From CAILZL01 sp050248275 (lineage in GTDB: Bacteria > Pseudomonadota > Gammaproteobacteria > Steroidobacterales > Steroidobacteraceae): DNA of 64,000 nucleotides. The notes below the pieces were generated by a model that ran no database searches, was not told the origin of the DNA, and saw only the letters and a list, made by a program, of their open reading frames with translations. The position numbers were made by a program, and so were the translations under genes. Below, piece after piece: positions 1-7,904 of this stretch; the first letter of the stretch is position 1, and each line of letters begins with the position of its first letter. Location of the stretch: the NCBI GenBank assembly GCA_050248275.1, contig JBFWSR010000006.1, positions 62,001 through 126,000 on the forward strand, in the 5' to 3' direction.

Positions 1-339
1 AAAGTCGCGGTGGTAGTGGCCGACTCTGCTGGCGGCATCAAGACGGCGTTGGTTGGCGACGATCTATCTGGTCAGTTTGTCAACTTTGCCCTGCGCAAGA
101 TTGCCGTCGTCAAGGAGTTCAAGCAGGCCACATCGCAGGTTGCCGCACGAGCCAGGGAAGATCAGACACTGGCTGAGCGCATTGCCGCCAACAAGGACTG
201 GATGGCCATGCCGGGGGCGGTGCCACTAATGGTGTCGGATGAGCTAGTGGGCATGATTGCGGTCAGCGGCGCCAAGAGCGAACAGGACGAAGCCTGTGCG
301 CTGGCCGGCGCCGAGGCCATCAAGAATAAACTGAAGTAA
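1..339 (+). CDS. GlcG/HbpS-family (DUF336) heme-binding-like protein, 5' truncated
   Basis: This is the C-terminal part of a small GlcG/HbpS (DUF336) protein. The reading frame is open to the first base of the window, so the start lies outside. Visible family features are the beta segment around VVVADSAGGIK, the helix with the 'TSQVAARAREDQTLAERI' region, and the terminal IAVSGAKSEQDEACALAGAEAI stretch, which matches the family's usual ending 'GVSG...DE..A.AG'. Members bind heme or accompany glycolate or other catabolic genes, and their exact roles are mostly unknown. It is followed by a strong hairpin terminator. No operon partner is visible. The family call is firm and the function is not. 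Confidence 0.8.
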   Translation, partial: KVAVVVADSAGGIKTALVGDDLSGQFVNFALRKIAVVKEFKQATSQVAARAREDQTLAERIAANKDWMAMPGAVPLMVSDELVGMIAVSGAKSEQDEACALAGAEAIKNKLK

Positions 340-352
340 TCGACTGCCAATG

Positions 353-391
353 AAAACGCCGCGTCACATGACAATGGCGCGGCGTTTTTTT
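353..391 (+). terminator. Rho-independent terminator between convergent genes
   Basis: A perfect 11-bp stem (353-363 with 378-388) has a 14-nt loop and is followed by seven T on the plus strand. It ends the GlcG-like gene. On the minus strand the stem is followed by four T only, so it may also serve lysS, which ends at 415, less efficiently. Confidence 0.85.
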
Positions 392-414
392 ATTGTGAAA
401 GCCAGTAATCGCGT

Positions 415-1920
415 TCAGGTTTCCGGACGCATGTGCGGGAACAGCAGCACATCGCGAATCGAACTGGAATTGGTCAGCAGCATCACCAGACGATCGATGC
501 CAATGCCCAGCCCTGCGGTGGGTGGCATGCCGTATTCCAGCGCGCGAATGTAATCGGCATCGTAGAACATGGCCTCGTCGTCGCCATCGGTCTTGCGCGC
601 CACCTGTTCATGGAAGCGCTGCGCTTGGTCTTCGGCATCGTTCAATTCAGAAAAGCCGTTGGCCAGTTCGCGGCCGCAGACGAAGAATTCAAAACGATCG
701 GTGATGAACGGATCGGCATCGTTGCGTCTGGCCAGCGGCGATACTTCCGCCGGATAGCTGTAGACGAAGGTCGGTTGCAGCAGGCGATGCTCGCCGGTCT
801 TCTCGAAAATTTCGATCTGCAACTTGCCGGCGCCGTCGCCTTCCTTGTACGGCAATTGCAGCTTGTCACACCACTTGCGCAGGTAAGCCACCTCACGCAG
901 ACGTTCGCGCTCGATACCCGGATTGAAATGCACAATGATGTCTTCCACGGTCACCCGCCGGAAGGGCTGCGAGATGTCCAGCGACTGGCCTTCCCATTCG
1001 ATATTGCGCGTACCGACGATGGTGTCGCACAGACCATGGAACAGACGCTCCACCATGTCCATCAGGTCGCGGAAATCCGCATAGGCCTGATACAGCTCGA
1101 CCATGGTGAACTCGGGGTTATGGCGCGTTGACAGACCTTCGTTGCGAAAGCTGCGATTGATTTCGTACACCCGCTCGAAGCCGCCGACGATCAGACGCTT
1201 CAGATACAGCTCCGGCGCGATGCGCAGGTACATCTGCATGTCCAGCGCATTGTGATGCGTGACAAACGGTCGCGCCGTGGCGCCGCCGGGAATGACCTGT
1301 AGCATGGGCGTTTCCACTTCCATGAAATCCATGGAGTCGAGGAAGCTGCGCAGATACTTGATGATACGCGTGCGGGTCGCAAACACTGCGCGGCTGTCAG
1401 CATTGATGATCAGGTCCACATAACGCTGGCGATAACGGGTTTCATGATCGGACAGGCCATGCCACTTGTCCGGCAGCGGCCGCAAGGACTTCACCAGCAG
1501 ACGCAGCGTAGTCACCTTCACCGACAGTTCGCCGGTCTTGGTCTTGAACAGCATGCCCTCGGCTGCGACGATGTCGCCGATGTCCCAACCCTTGAAGGCG
1601 TCATAGACTTCACCCAATGCCGCCTGTTGCAGGAACAGCTGAATCTGGCCGCTGTGATCCTGAATCTTGGCGAAGCTGGCTTTGCCCATGACGCGCTTGG
1701 CCAGCATGCGGCCGCTGACTTTCACGGCGATGCTGCCATGCGCCTCGAACCACGCCGGATCACGTTCGCCATACAGCGTGAACAAATCATCCGCGAGTGC
1801 ATCGCGGCGAAAATCATTGGGGAACGCCTGGCCTGATTCGCGCAGTTTGGCAAGCTTGGCGCGACGTTCGGCAATGAGATGATTTTCGTCGATCGGTTGT
1901 TCTTGCGGTGTGTCGGTCAT
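415..1920 (-). CDS. lysS: Lysine--tRNA ligase (class II)
   Basis: Class II lysyl-tRNA synthetase, which charges tRNA-Lys in the cytoplasm. The 501-residue product has the N-terminal OB-fold anticodon-binding domain (about residues 60-170: KVSGRMLAKRVMGKASFAKIQD) and a catalytic domain with motif 2 (RIAPELYLKRLIVGGFERVYEI, then FRNEGLSTRHNPEFTMVE) and motif 3 (GLGIGIDRLVMLLT). Length fits E. coli LysS (505). I chose the ATG at 1920. A TTG two codons upstream (1926) is in frame but less likely. It lies 97 bp after prfB, the common prfB-lysS arrangement. In Xanthomonas this pair sits in the rpf region, as the neighbouring rpfE-recJ also suggests. Confidence 0.96.
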   Translation of the reverse strand: MTDTPQEQPIDENHLIAERRAKLAKLRESGQAFPNDFRRDALADDLFTLYGERDPAWFEAHGSIAVKVSGRMLAKRVMGKASFAKIQDHSGQIQLFLQQAALGEVYDAFKGWDIGDIVAAEGMLFKTKTGELSVKVTTLRLLVKSLRPLPDKWHGLSDHETRYRQRYVDLIINADSRAVFATRTRIIKYLRSFLDSMDFMEVETPMLQVIPGGATARPFVTHHNALDMQMYLRIAPELYLKRLIVGGFERVYEINRSFRNEGLSTRHNPEFTMVELYQAYADFRDLMDMVERLFHGLCDTIVGTRNIEWEGQSLDISQPFRRVTVEDIIVHFNPGIERERLREVAYLRKWCDKLQLPYKEGDGAGKLQIEIFEKTGEHRLLQPTFVYSYPAEVSPLARRNDADPFITDRFEFFVCGRELANGFSELNDAEDQAQRFHEQVARKTDGDDEAMFYDADYIRALEYGMPPTAGLGIGIDRLVMLLTNSSSIRDVLLFPHMRPET

Positions 1921-2017
1921 GTTCAATCTCGTCGTGTCTTATCGTAGGGGTGCCATTCATTGCACCCTTCTTGCTGCATCATAACGGGCGCGATGAATCA
2001 CGTCCCCGCGCAGGTCA

Positions 2018-3113
2018 TTACAATCCCTGCTTCAGGCTCGCTTCCAGAAACTGGTCCAGATCGCCGTCCAGCACGGCGGTGGTATTGCCCACTTCCACGC
2101 CGGTGCGCAGATCCTTGATGCGTGACTGATCCAGCACATACGAGCGGATCTGGTTGCCCCAGCTCACGTCGGACTTGGAATCTTCCAGCACTTGCGCGGC
2201 GGCATTGCGCTTGTTGATTTCCAGTTCATACAACTTGGCTTTCAGCATCTTCATCGCCTTGTCACGATTCTTGTGCTGCGAACGCTCAGCCTGACACGCC
2301 ACCACAATGCCCGATGGCATGTGAGTGATCCGCACTGCGGACTCGGTCTTGTTCACGTGCTGACCGCCGGCGCCGCTGGAACGATACACGTCAGTCTTGA
2401 GGTCGGCCGGATTGATGGCGATGTCGATGTCGTCGTCGATTTCCGGCGAGACGAATACCGAGGCAAACGAAGTATGCCGCCGCGCATTGGAATCGAACGG
2501 CGACTTGCGCACCAGACGATGCACGCCGATCTCGGTGCGCAGCCAGCCATAGGCGTAATCGCCTTCGAAGCTGAGGGTGCAGCTCTTGATGCCTGCCACT
2601 TCGCCACCGTTGGCGTCGATCACTTCCGTCTTGAAACCATGGGCGTCGCCCCAGCGCAGATACATGCGCATCAGCATGTTCGCCCAGTCCTGCGCCTCGG
2701 TGCCGCCGGCACCGGCCTGGATGTCCAGATAGGCATTGTGCGAATCCATCTGGCCCGGAAACATGCGGCGGAATTCCAGATTCTTGACATCGCGTTCCAC
2801 CGCAGCGACATCGCGCTCGACTTCGGCGACGGTGCCCTCGTCGCTTTCTTCCACGGCCATGTCCAGCAGTTCAGTGGCATCGGCCAGCGCCGCCCGGATG
2901 CGATCCAGCGTGCCGACGGTCTGTTCCAGCTTGGCGCGTTCCCGGCCCAGTTCCTGGGCCTGTTCAGGCGTATCCCAGATTTTGGGATCTTCGAGTTCGC
3001 GGCTGACTTCAGTCAGGCGCTCGGCCTTGTTATCGTATTCAAAGAAACCCCCGTAACGCAGTGCTGCGTTCGGTCAGGTCTTCAATGCTGCGGCGGATCA
3101 GGTTGACTTCCAT
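2018..3113 (-). CDS. prfB: Peptide chain release factor 2, with programmed +1 frameshift
   Basis: Release factor 2 recognises UAA and UGA. The SPF anticodon-mimic tripeptide (RKSPFDSNARR) and the GGQ loop (SGAGGQHVNKTESA) are intact. The ATG at 3113 opens a 24-codon frame ending in an in-frame TGA (3041-3039). Reading continues in the +1 frame from GAA at 3040, giving EYDNKAERLTEVSRELEDPKIW and a 364-residue product (E. coli RF2 is 365). The slippery CTT-TGA is preceded by a run of five G (3052-3048), the internal Shine-Dalgarno-like stimulator. This is the classical autoregulatory frameshift: low RF2 favours slippage. The base after TGA is A rather than the usual C. lysS follows. Confidence 0.96.
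3042..3053 (-). promoter_or_regulatory. prfB frameshift stimulator and slippery site
   Basis: On the minus strand C-GGGGG (3053-3048) lies directly before TTT CTT, followed by the in-frame TGA at 3041-3039. The G run can pair with the 16S anti-SD during elongation and promote the +1 slip on CTT-T, as established for prfB. Confidence 0.9.
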
Positions 3114-3204
3114 CGTTTGGGACTCAGACAGGAAAAGGCGTGCAAGGATAGCAGTTTGCATTGCCATCGGTCAGACCCTTGCCGGGCTGGAAACTCCACA
3201 GTAG

Positions 3205-3455
3205 CTATTCCGGCTGATTCTTCTCGATGATCGCCCGCAGTTCCTTGACGGCCAGCCAGTCCTTTTCCCGACCCAGCGCTTCTTTGGCTTTAATCAGGTC
3301 ATCAATACTGATAACGCGCACGTGTTGCCCAAATAAGTCAACTTCAATGGAAGCAGCACGCACACGTTCGTAGTCGCCTACGCCAAGCCGCCGACGATCA
3401 CGAAATCGACTTCAGCGTCGCACCGGCGTTGCAGCAGACGATTGAGCTCGGTCAC
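3205..3455 (-). pseudogene. Decayed nucleotidyltransferase (MNT/AbiE-like) fragment
   Basis: A frame starting at a GTG (3455) reads TELNRLLQRRCDAEVDFVIVGGLA and then hits TAG. Coding resumes in another frame as DYERVRAASIEVDLFGQHVRVISIDDLIKAKEALGREKDWLAVKELRAIIEKNQPE, ending at TAG (3207-3205). The first part is the N-terminal nucleotide-binding 'DFVIVGG' strand. The second is the C-terminal half of the same type of small nucleotidyltransferase ('...VDLFG..V.VI.IDDLI.AK.A..R.KD...'). The middle, about 70-100 residues, is missing. I infer an internal deletion of a toxin-antitoxin or abortive-infection-like gene. It overlaps the end of the 66-residue gene upstream. Confidence 0.7.
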
Positions 3456-3612
3456 GGAGCTGTTTTCCTATTCGTTCCAGTGCCAGCGCCAACTCCAGCG
3501 CCTCTTGATGCTGGCGCGCACGCTGTTCGTATGAGCAGCGAAGACTTTCGTCTACCAGACTCAGATCAAAACCCGCTTTTTGTGCTTCCTGGATGGCAGT
3601 CATGGACAACAT
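3412..3612 (-). CDS. Small helical protein, probable partner of the decayed nucleotidyltransferase
   Basis: A 63- to 66-residue protein (ATG at 3612, alternative ATG at 3603), rich in predicted helix, with the core AGFDLSLVDESLRCSYEQRARQHQEALELALALE. Its last 44 bp overlap the start of the decayed nucleotidyltransferase, as in coupled two-gene modules. I infer it is the first gene of that pair, with an antitoxin-like or accessory role, now orphaned because its partner is broken. Function is not known. Just upstream, 3619-3680 contains a further short coding-like stretch (AAEIVEIKDFQGYASFISALK) in another frame, which I cannot assign. Confidence 0.55.
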   Translation of the reverse strand: MLSMTAIQEAQKAGFDLSLVDESLRCSYEQRARQHQEALELALALERIGKQLRDRAQSSAATPVRR

Positions 3613-3683
3613 TTCAACGCCGAGATGAACGAAGCATAACCCTGGAAGTCCTTGATCTCCACAATTTCGGCGGCCGGTAATCC

Positions 3684-5405
3684 TTACGCCCGCTCCAGAT
3701 ATTCCACTATCAGCTGCAGCCGTTCATCACCGCGAAACTCGTTCACATCCACCCGGTAGGCCAGATGTACTTGATCGCCAATCTGCACCTGCGGTGCATC
3801 GTCATGATCGAAGTGCCTGAACGCAATCGCTTCGCAGGCTTCGCCGCCGACATCGACCTTGAGTTTGAGATGCCGCTCGCCCAGCACACGCGCCTCCAGC
3901 ACACGGAACTGGCCGTCGAACAGGGGTTCGGCAAAGCCCTGCCCCCAGGGACCGGATTCGCGCAGCTGCCGGGCAGTCTGCAAAGTGAATTCGCTGATCT
4001 TGAGCTCGCCATCGCTGAGCACCACGCCAATGGCATCGTCGTGTGTCATCCAGCGATTCACTTCAACATCGAATGCGACACGAAAATCATCCAGCCGGTC
4101 CGCCGCAATGGACAGACCCGCCGCCATGGCATGGCCGCCGAATTTGTCGATCAGGCTGGGATGATGCACCGCCACCGCATCCAGCACATCGCGGATGTGC
4201 ACGCCGGGAATCGAACGTGCCGACCCTTTCAAGATGCCGGCATCGGCGCGCGCCATGGCGATCACCGGACGATGCACGCGATCCTTCACCCGTGAGGCGA
4301 CCAGCCCCACCACGCCCTGATGCCAGTGTTCTTCATACAGGCACAGCCCGAGCGGCAGCTTCTCGGCATCCAGCTGCATTTGTTCCAGTGCAGCCAGCGC
4401 TTCCGCCTGCATCTGTTGCTCGATGTCGCGACGATCCAGATTCATCTGCGTCAGTTGCGCGGCGATGGCGCGCGCCGCGGTGATGTCGTCGGTCAGCAGG
4501 CATTGAATGCCCAGACTCATGTCGTCCAGACGCCCGGCTGCGTTCAGACGCGGCCCGACCTGAAACCCCAAATCGGCTGCCACGCAGGCTTCGATGCGTT
4601 TGTTGGCTGCTTCGAGCATGGCGCGAATGCCGGGCACACAGCGACCGGCGCGAATACGCTTCATGCCCTGCGCCACCAGAATGCGATTATTGGCATCCAA
4701 GGGCACCACATCGGCCACCGTGCCCAGAGCGACCAGATCCAGCAATTGCGCAACTGACGCGATGTCTGCTGACAGCAGTCCCTGTTGCGTCATGGCGCGC
4801 GTCAATGCAGCCATCAAATAAAAAGCCACGCCGACACCCGCCAGTGCCTTGCTGGGGAAAGCATTGCCCGGCACATTCGGATTCACAATAGCCGCTGCAT
4901 CAGGCAGCTCATTGCCGGCCAGGTGATGATCGGTGACCAGCACTGGAATGCCCAATGCATTCGCAGCAGCGACGCCAGCCACACTCGAAATGCCGTTATC
5001 AACGGTGATGATCAGGTCGGGTTTATTTACGGCCGCCAGCGCAACAATTTCCGGCGTCAGGCCATAACCGAACTGGAAACGGTTCGGCACCAGAAAATCG
5101 ACGTGCCGGAATCCCAGGCGGCGCAGTTGCCGCACCACCAACGCCGTGCTGGTCGCGCCGTCGGTATCGAAGTCACCGATGATGACGATATGGCTCTGTC
5201 GGGCGTAATGCGTCAGCAACAGTTCCACCGCAGCATCAATGCCGCCGAGTTCACGTATCGGGATCATGCGCTCCAGTGAATGATCGAGTTCCCGTGCGCT
5301 GGTCACGCCACGCAGGGCATACAAGCGTGACAACAACGGCGAATCATGCAGATCGTGGCGCACGCCATCAGGCAGGGAACGGCGGCGGATGATGCGTTTA
5401 CTCAA
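3684..5405 (-). CDS. recJ: Single-stranded-DNA-specific exonuclease RecJ
   Basis: 5'-3' ssDNA exonuclease used in recombination and mismatch repair. DHH motifs are clear: IVIIGDFDTDGATSTAL (motif I), LIITVDNGISS, PVLVTDHHLAG (the DHH itself), and the DHHA1 motif GGHAMAAGLSI. About 573 residues from a TTG at 5405, against 577 in E. coli. The frame is open well upstream (to 5615), but no ATG or GTG gives a sensible N-terminus, and the family homology begins at SKRIIRRRSLPDGV. A GGGG lies about 8 nt before the TTG. The start is therefore the weak point. It follows the rpfE-like gene by 50 bp, as in the Xanthomonas rpf region. Confidence 0.93.
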   Translation of the reverse strand: MSKRIIRRRSLPDGVRHDLHDSPLLSRLYALRGVTSARELDHSLERMIPIRELGGIDAAVELLLTHYARQSHIVIIGDFDTDGATSTALVVRQLRRLGFRHVDFLVPNRFQFGYGLTPEIVALAAVNKPDLIITVDNGISSVAGVAAANALGIPVLVTDHHLAGNELPDAAAIVNPNVPGNAFPSKALAGVGVAFYLMAALTRAMTQQGLLSADIASVAQLLDLVALGTVADVVPLDANNRILVAQGMKRIRAGRCVPGIRAMLEAANKRIEACVAADLGFQVGPRLNAAGRLDDMSLGIQCLLTDDITAARAIAAQLTQMNLDRRDIEQQMQAEALAALEQMQLDAEKLPLGLCLYEEHWHQGVVGLVASRVKDRVHRPVIAMARADAGILKGSARSIPGVHIRDVLDAVAVHHPSLIDKFGGHAMAAGLSIAADRLDDFRVAFDVEVNRWMTHDDAIGVVLSDGELKISEFTLQTARQLRESGPWGQGFAEPLFDGQFRVLEARVLGERHLKLKVDVGGEACEAIAFRHFDHDDAPQVQIGDQVHLAYRVDVNEFRGDERLQLIVEYLERA

Positions 5406-5455
5406 GCGGTAACCCCAGAGGGAAGAGTCGGAATCATGGATGGATTGTTGTCGGG

Positions 5456-6475
5456 CTAGGCCAGCATTTCTGCCATATCGCGTGGCCGACGGGTCAGCCG
5501 CCGTCGCCACTGCCGCCAGCGGCCACCCTGCAAGCGCACGCGCCAATGATCGAGATGAATGTCCAGTTGCTCGATCGCGCCTCGCCGTGTCGCTGTTTGC
5601 AGCGGCTGAAACCATTGGGTATCCAGCACGGCCAGGGATTCAGTGGGCAACACCAGCAATTGCCGGCCGGCATCAACATCGAGCAACGCACGTGCATCGG
5701 GCGGCAGCGGCCAGCAGGTCAGATGCAAATGCTCGCACAAACCCTGTACATAAGGCTCATTGCCGAGCACTCGCAAGGTGGTGGATTGCGTGACCAGTTC
5801 CAGCGGCGCGGCGCCCCAGAACCACAGTGCGTTCAGGCCTGGAACGCCGCGCTGTTCACGGCGTCGATTGACCGGATGATCATGCAACAGCATCTGTGCT
5901 TCGGTCATCAGGCGTCGCAGCTCGGCGCTGTCGTCACCCTGCGGCATGATGTCATATAGCCGACTCGCGTAACCGCTGCGTGGCGAATAAGTGGTCAGCA
6001 ACAAAGCACGTTGTGTATGCAGATACCAGGCTCCCGGCCGCCCGCCGGGCGAGGCTTGCAAATCGAAGCCGGCCAGTGTCATCAAGGGCTGCAAGCTGGC
6101 CAGCAGTTGCGCCTCTTCTTCCGGAGTCGGCACAGGCGGCCAGACCAGACGCAGATCGTCGAGTCCGGCCTGCAAATGCACCGGCTCCACATGCAAGCAA
6201 CTGCCTTTGCTCCATTCACCGCCCTCGCCGCGCCAGCTCAGGGCGGCACTGCTCAAGCCGTGCTCGCGCAATTCGGCCGGTAATGCCTGCAACAGGGAAT
6301 GCTGCCAGGGATCGAGTCGCGCCTGATATAGCTCGTCCGGCATCCACAGGCGCTGCCGCTCGCCCTGCTGCAACCAGTCCAGCAGCACCGGGCTCTGCTG
6401 CGGGGCGCCATCGGGCGTACGCAACTGCGCAAGCGCTTGCGGCAAGATCAGTTGCAGATGTTTGATTCGGCTCAT
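5456..6475 (-). CDS. rpfE: RpfE-type regulatory protein / phosphoglycerate mutase-like protein
   Basis: A 339-residue soluble protein beginning MSRIKHLQLILPQALAQL and containing the family's aromatic LHVEPVHLQAGLDDLRL and GLNALWFWGAAPLE segments. These match proteins named 'regulatory protein, RpfE type' or cofactor-independent phosphoglycerate-mutase-like, found upstream of recJ in Xanthomonas and other gammaproteobacteria. RpfE was linked to extracellular enzyme and polysaccharide levels in Xanthomonas, but its biochemistry is unknown. I see no metal-site signature of a true iPGM. It is the first gene of rpfE-recJ and is divergent from the Mth938-domain gene at 6575. Confidence 0.8.
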   Translation of the reverse strand: MSRIKHLQLILPQALAQLRTPDGAPQQSPVLLDWLQQGERQRLWMPDELYQARLDPWQHSLLQALPAELREHGLSSAALSWRGEGGEWSKGSCLHVEPVHLQAGLDDLRLVWPPVPTPEEEAQLLASLQPLMTLAGFDLQASPGGRPGAWYLHTQRALLLTTYSPRSGYASRLYDIMPQGDDSAELRRLMTEAQMLLHDHPVNRRREQRGVPGLNALWFWGAAPLELVTQSTTLRVLGNEPYVQGLCEHLHLTCWPLPPDARALLDVDAGRQLLVLPTESLAVLDTQWFQPLQTATRRGAIEQLDIHLDHWRVRLQGGRWRQWRRRLTRRPRDMAEMLA

Positions 6476-6574
6476 TCAGCTCATCAATGGAACAATCGCT
6501 GCACTGCAAATTGAGCAGCCACACAGATACCGCTATCGTAGCGGCACGCTGTCCACGATGAAACGCAACACACC

Positions 6575-6946
6575 ATGAAATTGACGCTTGCTTCCCGCAG
6601 CCAGAACTTCATCCGGGCTTATGAAGCAGGCGAGGTTCGTCTTGCCGAGCGGATCATCCGCAGTCATTGCCTGATCGCTCCCGAACAGATCATGGCCGAA
6701 TGGTCGGCGCGCAGCGTGGACAGCCTGACGCTCGACGATTTACAACCCATCTTTGCACTCAAGCCGGAGATCGTGATTCTGGGTACCGGCATGCGCCAGC
6801 AGTTTCCGGCTGCAGCCATTCATGCAGCATTTCTGGCCCGGGAAATTGGCTTTGAAGTGATGGATCTGGGCGCAGCCTGCCGCACTTTCAATGTGCTGCT
6901 AAGCGAAGATCGCCGGGTGGTCGCCGCCTTGCTGTTGGATGTTTGA
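6575..6946 (+). CDS. Mth938-like domain protein (DUF498)
   Basis: A 123-residue cytoplasmic protein. The segment LKPEIVILGTGMRQQFPAAA followed by EVMDLGAACRTFNVLLSEDRRVVAALLL is diagnostic of the Mth938/DUF498 fold ('P.ILILGTG....FP......G..VE.M.T.AACRTYN.L..E.R.V.AALL'). Bacterial members are small and uncharacterised. A human relative is a mitochondrial complex I assembly factor (NDUFAF3), but no such role is shown here. The gene starts about 100 bp from the divergent rpfE-like gene. Confidence 0.85.
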   Translation: MKLTLASRSQNFIRAYEAGEVRLAERIIRSHCLIAPEQIMAEWSARSVDSLTLDDLQPIFALKPEIVILGTGMRQQFPAAAIHAAFLAREIGFEVMDLGAACRTFNVLLSEDRRVVAALLLDV

Positions 6947-6976
6947 TGTGGTACGGCAGGAAAGATGGATTCAAGA

Positions 6977-7130
6977 CCACCGAGAGAAGACGCGAAGCAA
7001 TGAAGTCGTTCGAACAATCCGCCGCCATACGCTAAAGCCAGGCCACGGCAATTCTTGTTATTCTTCTGCTCTTGTTCTTATTCGCACTGTGCCTCGAATC
7101 CCCCTCCATACTCGCGTCTTCTCTCGGTGG
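6977..7130. repeat. 19-bp perfect inverted repeat flanking 116 bp
   Basis: Positions 6977-6995 and 7112-7130 are exact reverse complements over 19 bases (left arm CCACCGAGAGAAGACGCGA). The enclosed segment has no convincing gene but contains a TTCTTGTT/CTTGTTCTT-rich stretch. This occupies most of the 294-bp gap between the Mth938-domain gene and nlpD. It could be a MITE-like or intergenic repeat element. No target duplication is obvious. Confidence 0.7.
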
Positions 7131-7240
7131 CCCTGCATCCGGCAAGGCATGTCGCCATTTGTCCACGGCAAGTGGTTGCGCATAGTGCACAAACATGTTT
7201 GTTGTTGCAACGGCTTCATGACATTTTTTTAACGTTTTAT

Positions 7241-7903
7241 TCACCGGCCCGGCAGCAGCGGCAATGGATCGGTGGGTTGACCATTGACCCGTATCTCGAA
7301 ATACAGCATCGGTGCGCCATCAGGACCATTGCCCATGGCGGCAATGGATTGGCCGGCTGTCAACCATTGCCCTTCGTTGACCAGCACTGATTGCAGATGC
7401 CCATAGGCGCTGAGAAATACTTCATCGTGCTTGATGATCACCAATTGCCCATAACCCAGCAGACCACTGCCGGTATAAACCACACGCCCTGCGGCGGCTG
7501 CGCGGACGTCCTGTCCGGCCTGACCATTGATTACCAACCCCACGCCGCCATTGGGTCGCGTGGTGGCTGCATAGCTGGAACTTGAAGCCGGCCAGTTCCA
7601 TTTGATATTGCTGACCGGCGCCGTTACCGCCCGGGTGCCCTGGATGACTTGCCCCGGAGAAAGCGATCCCGGCATGGCGGTGGTTTTGGACAGGCGCAAT
7701 ACCTGACCTGGATAAATACGGTAATCGTTGCCAATGCCGTTCAGCCGGACCAGTTCCCGCAATTCCACATTGTGGCGCCGGGCAATGGAATACAGCGTGT
7801 CGCCGGCCTTGACGGTATAGGTGCCTGTCGCCACCGGTTGCGTGCCGCAGGCTGTCAGCAGCAACAGCAGACTGACCCACAGCACACGCAGCCGCTGCCA
7901 CAC
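7241..7903 (-). CDS. nlpD: NlpD-like lipoprotein, LysM + degenerate LytM/M23 domain
   Basis: Envelope lipoprotein that in other gammaproteobacteria activates the AmiC amidase for daughter-cell separation. The 220-residue product has a lipobox LLTAC (Cys19), a LysM domain (about 28-72, TYTVKAGDTLYSIARRHNV) and a C-terminal M23/LytM domain (about 115-215). The zinc ligands are missing: the usual GxHxGxD region reads VGLVINGQAGQDV and HxH is replaced (LYFEI). This is expected of non-catalytic activators. It is shorter than E. coli NlpD (379). Start is GTG at 7903, one base after the pcm stop. No rpoS follows. Confidence 0.9.
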   Translation of the reverse strand: MWQRLRVLWVSLLLLLTACGTQPVATGTYTVKAGDTLYSIARRHNVELRELVRLNGIGNDYRIYPGQVLRLSKTTAMPGSLSPGQVIQGTRAVTAPVSNIKWNWPASSSSYAATTRPNGGVGLVINGQAGQDVRAAAAGRVVYTGSGLLGYGQLVIIKHDEVFLSAYGHLQSVLVNEGQWLTAGQSIAAMGNGPDGAPMLYFEIRVNGQPTDPLPLLPGR

Positions 7904-7904
7904 C

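Noticed and set aside
3684..5615. 643-residue version of RecJ starting at 5615
   Set aside because: The first 70 residues lie over the 3' end of the rpfE-like gene and have no RecJ homology; family length is about 575.
6939..7232. 97-codon open frame on plus after the Mth938-domain gene
   Set aside because: Composition is not protein-like, no ribosome site, and it runs across the inverted repeat.
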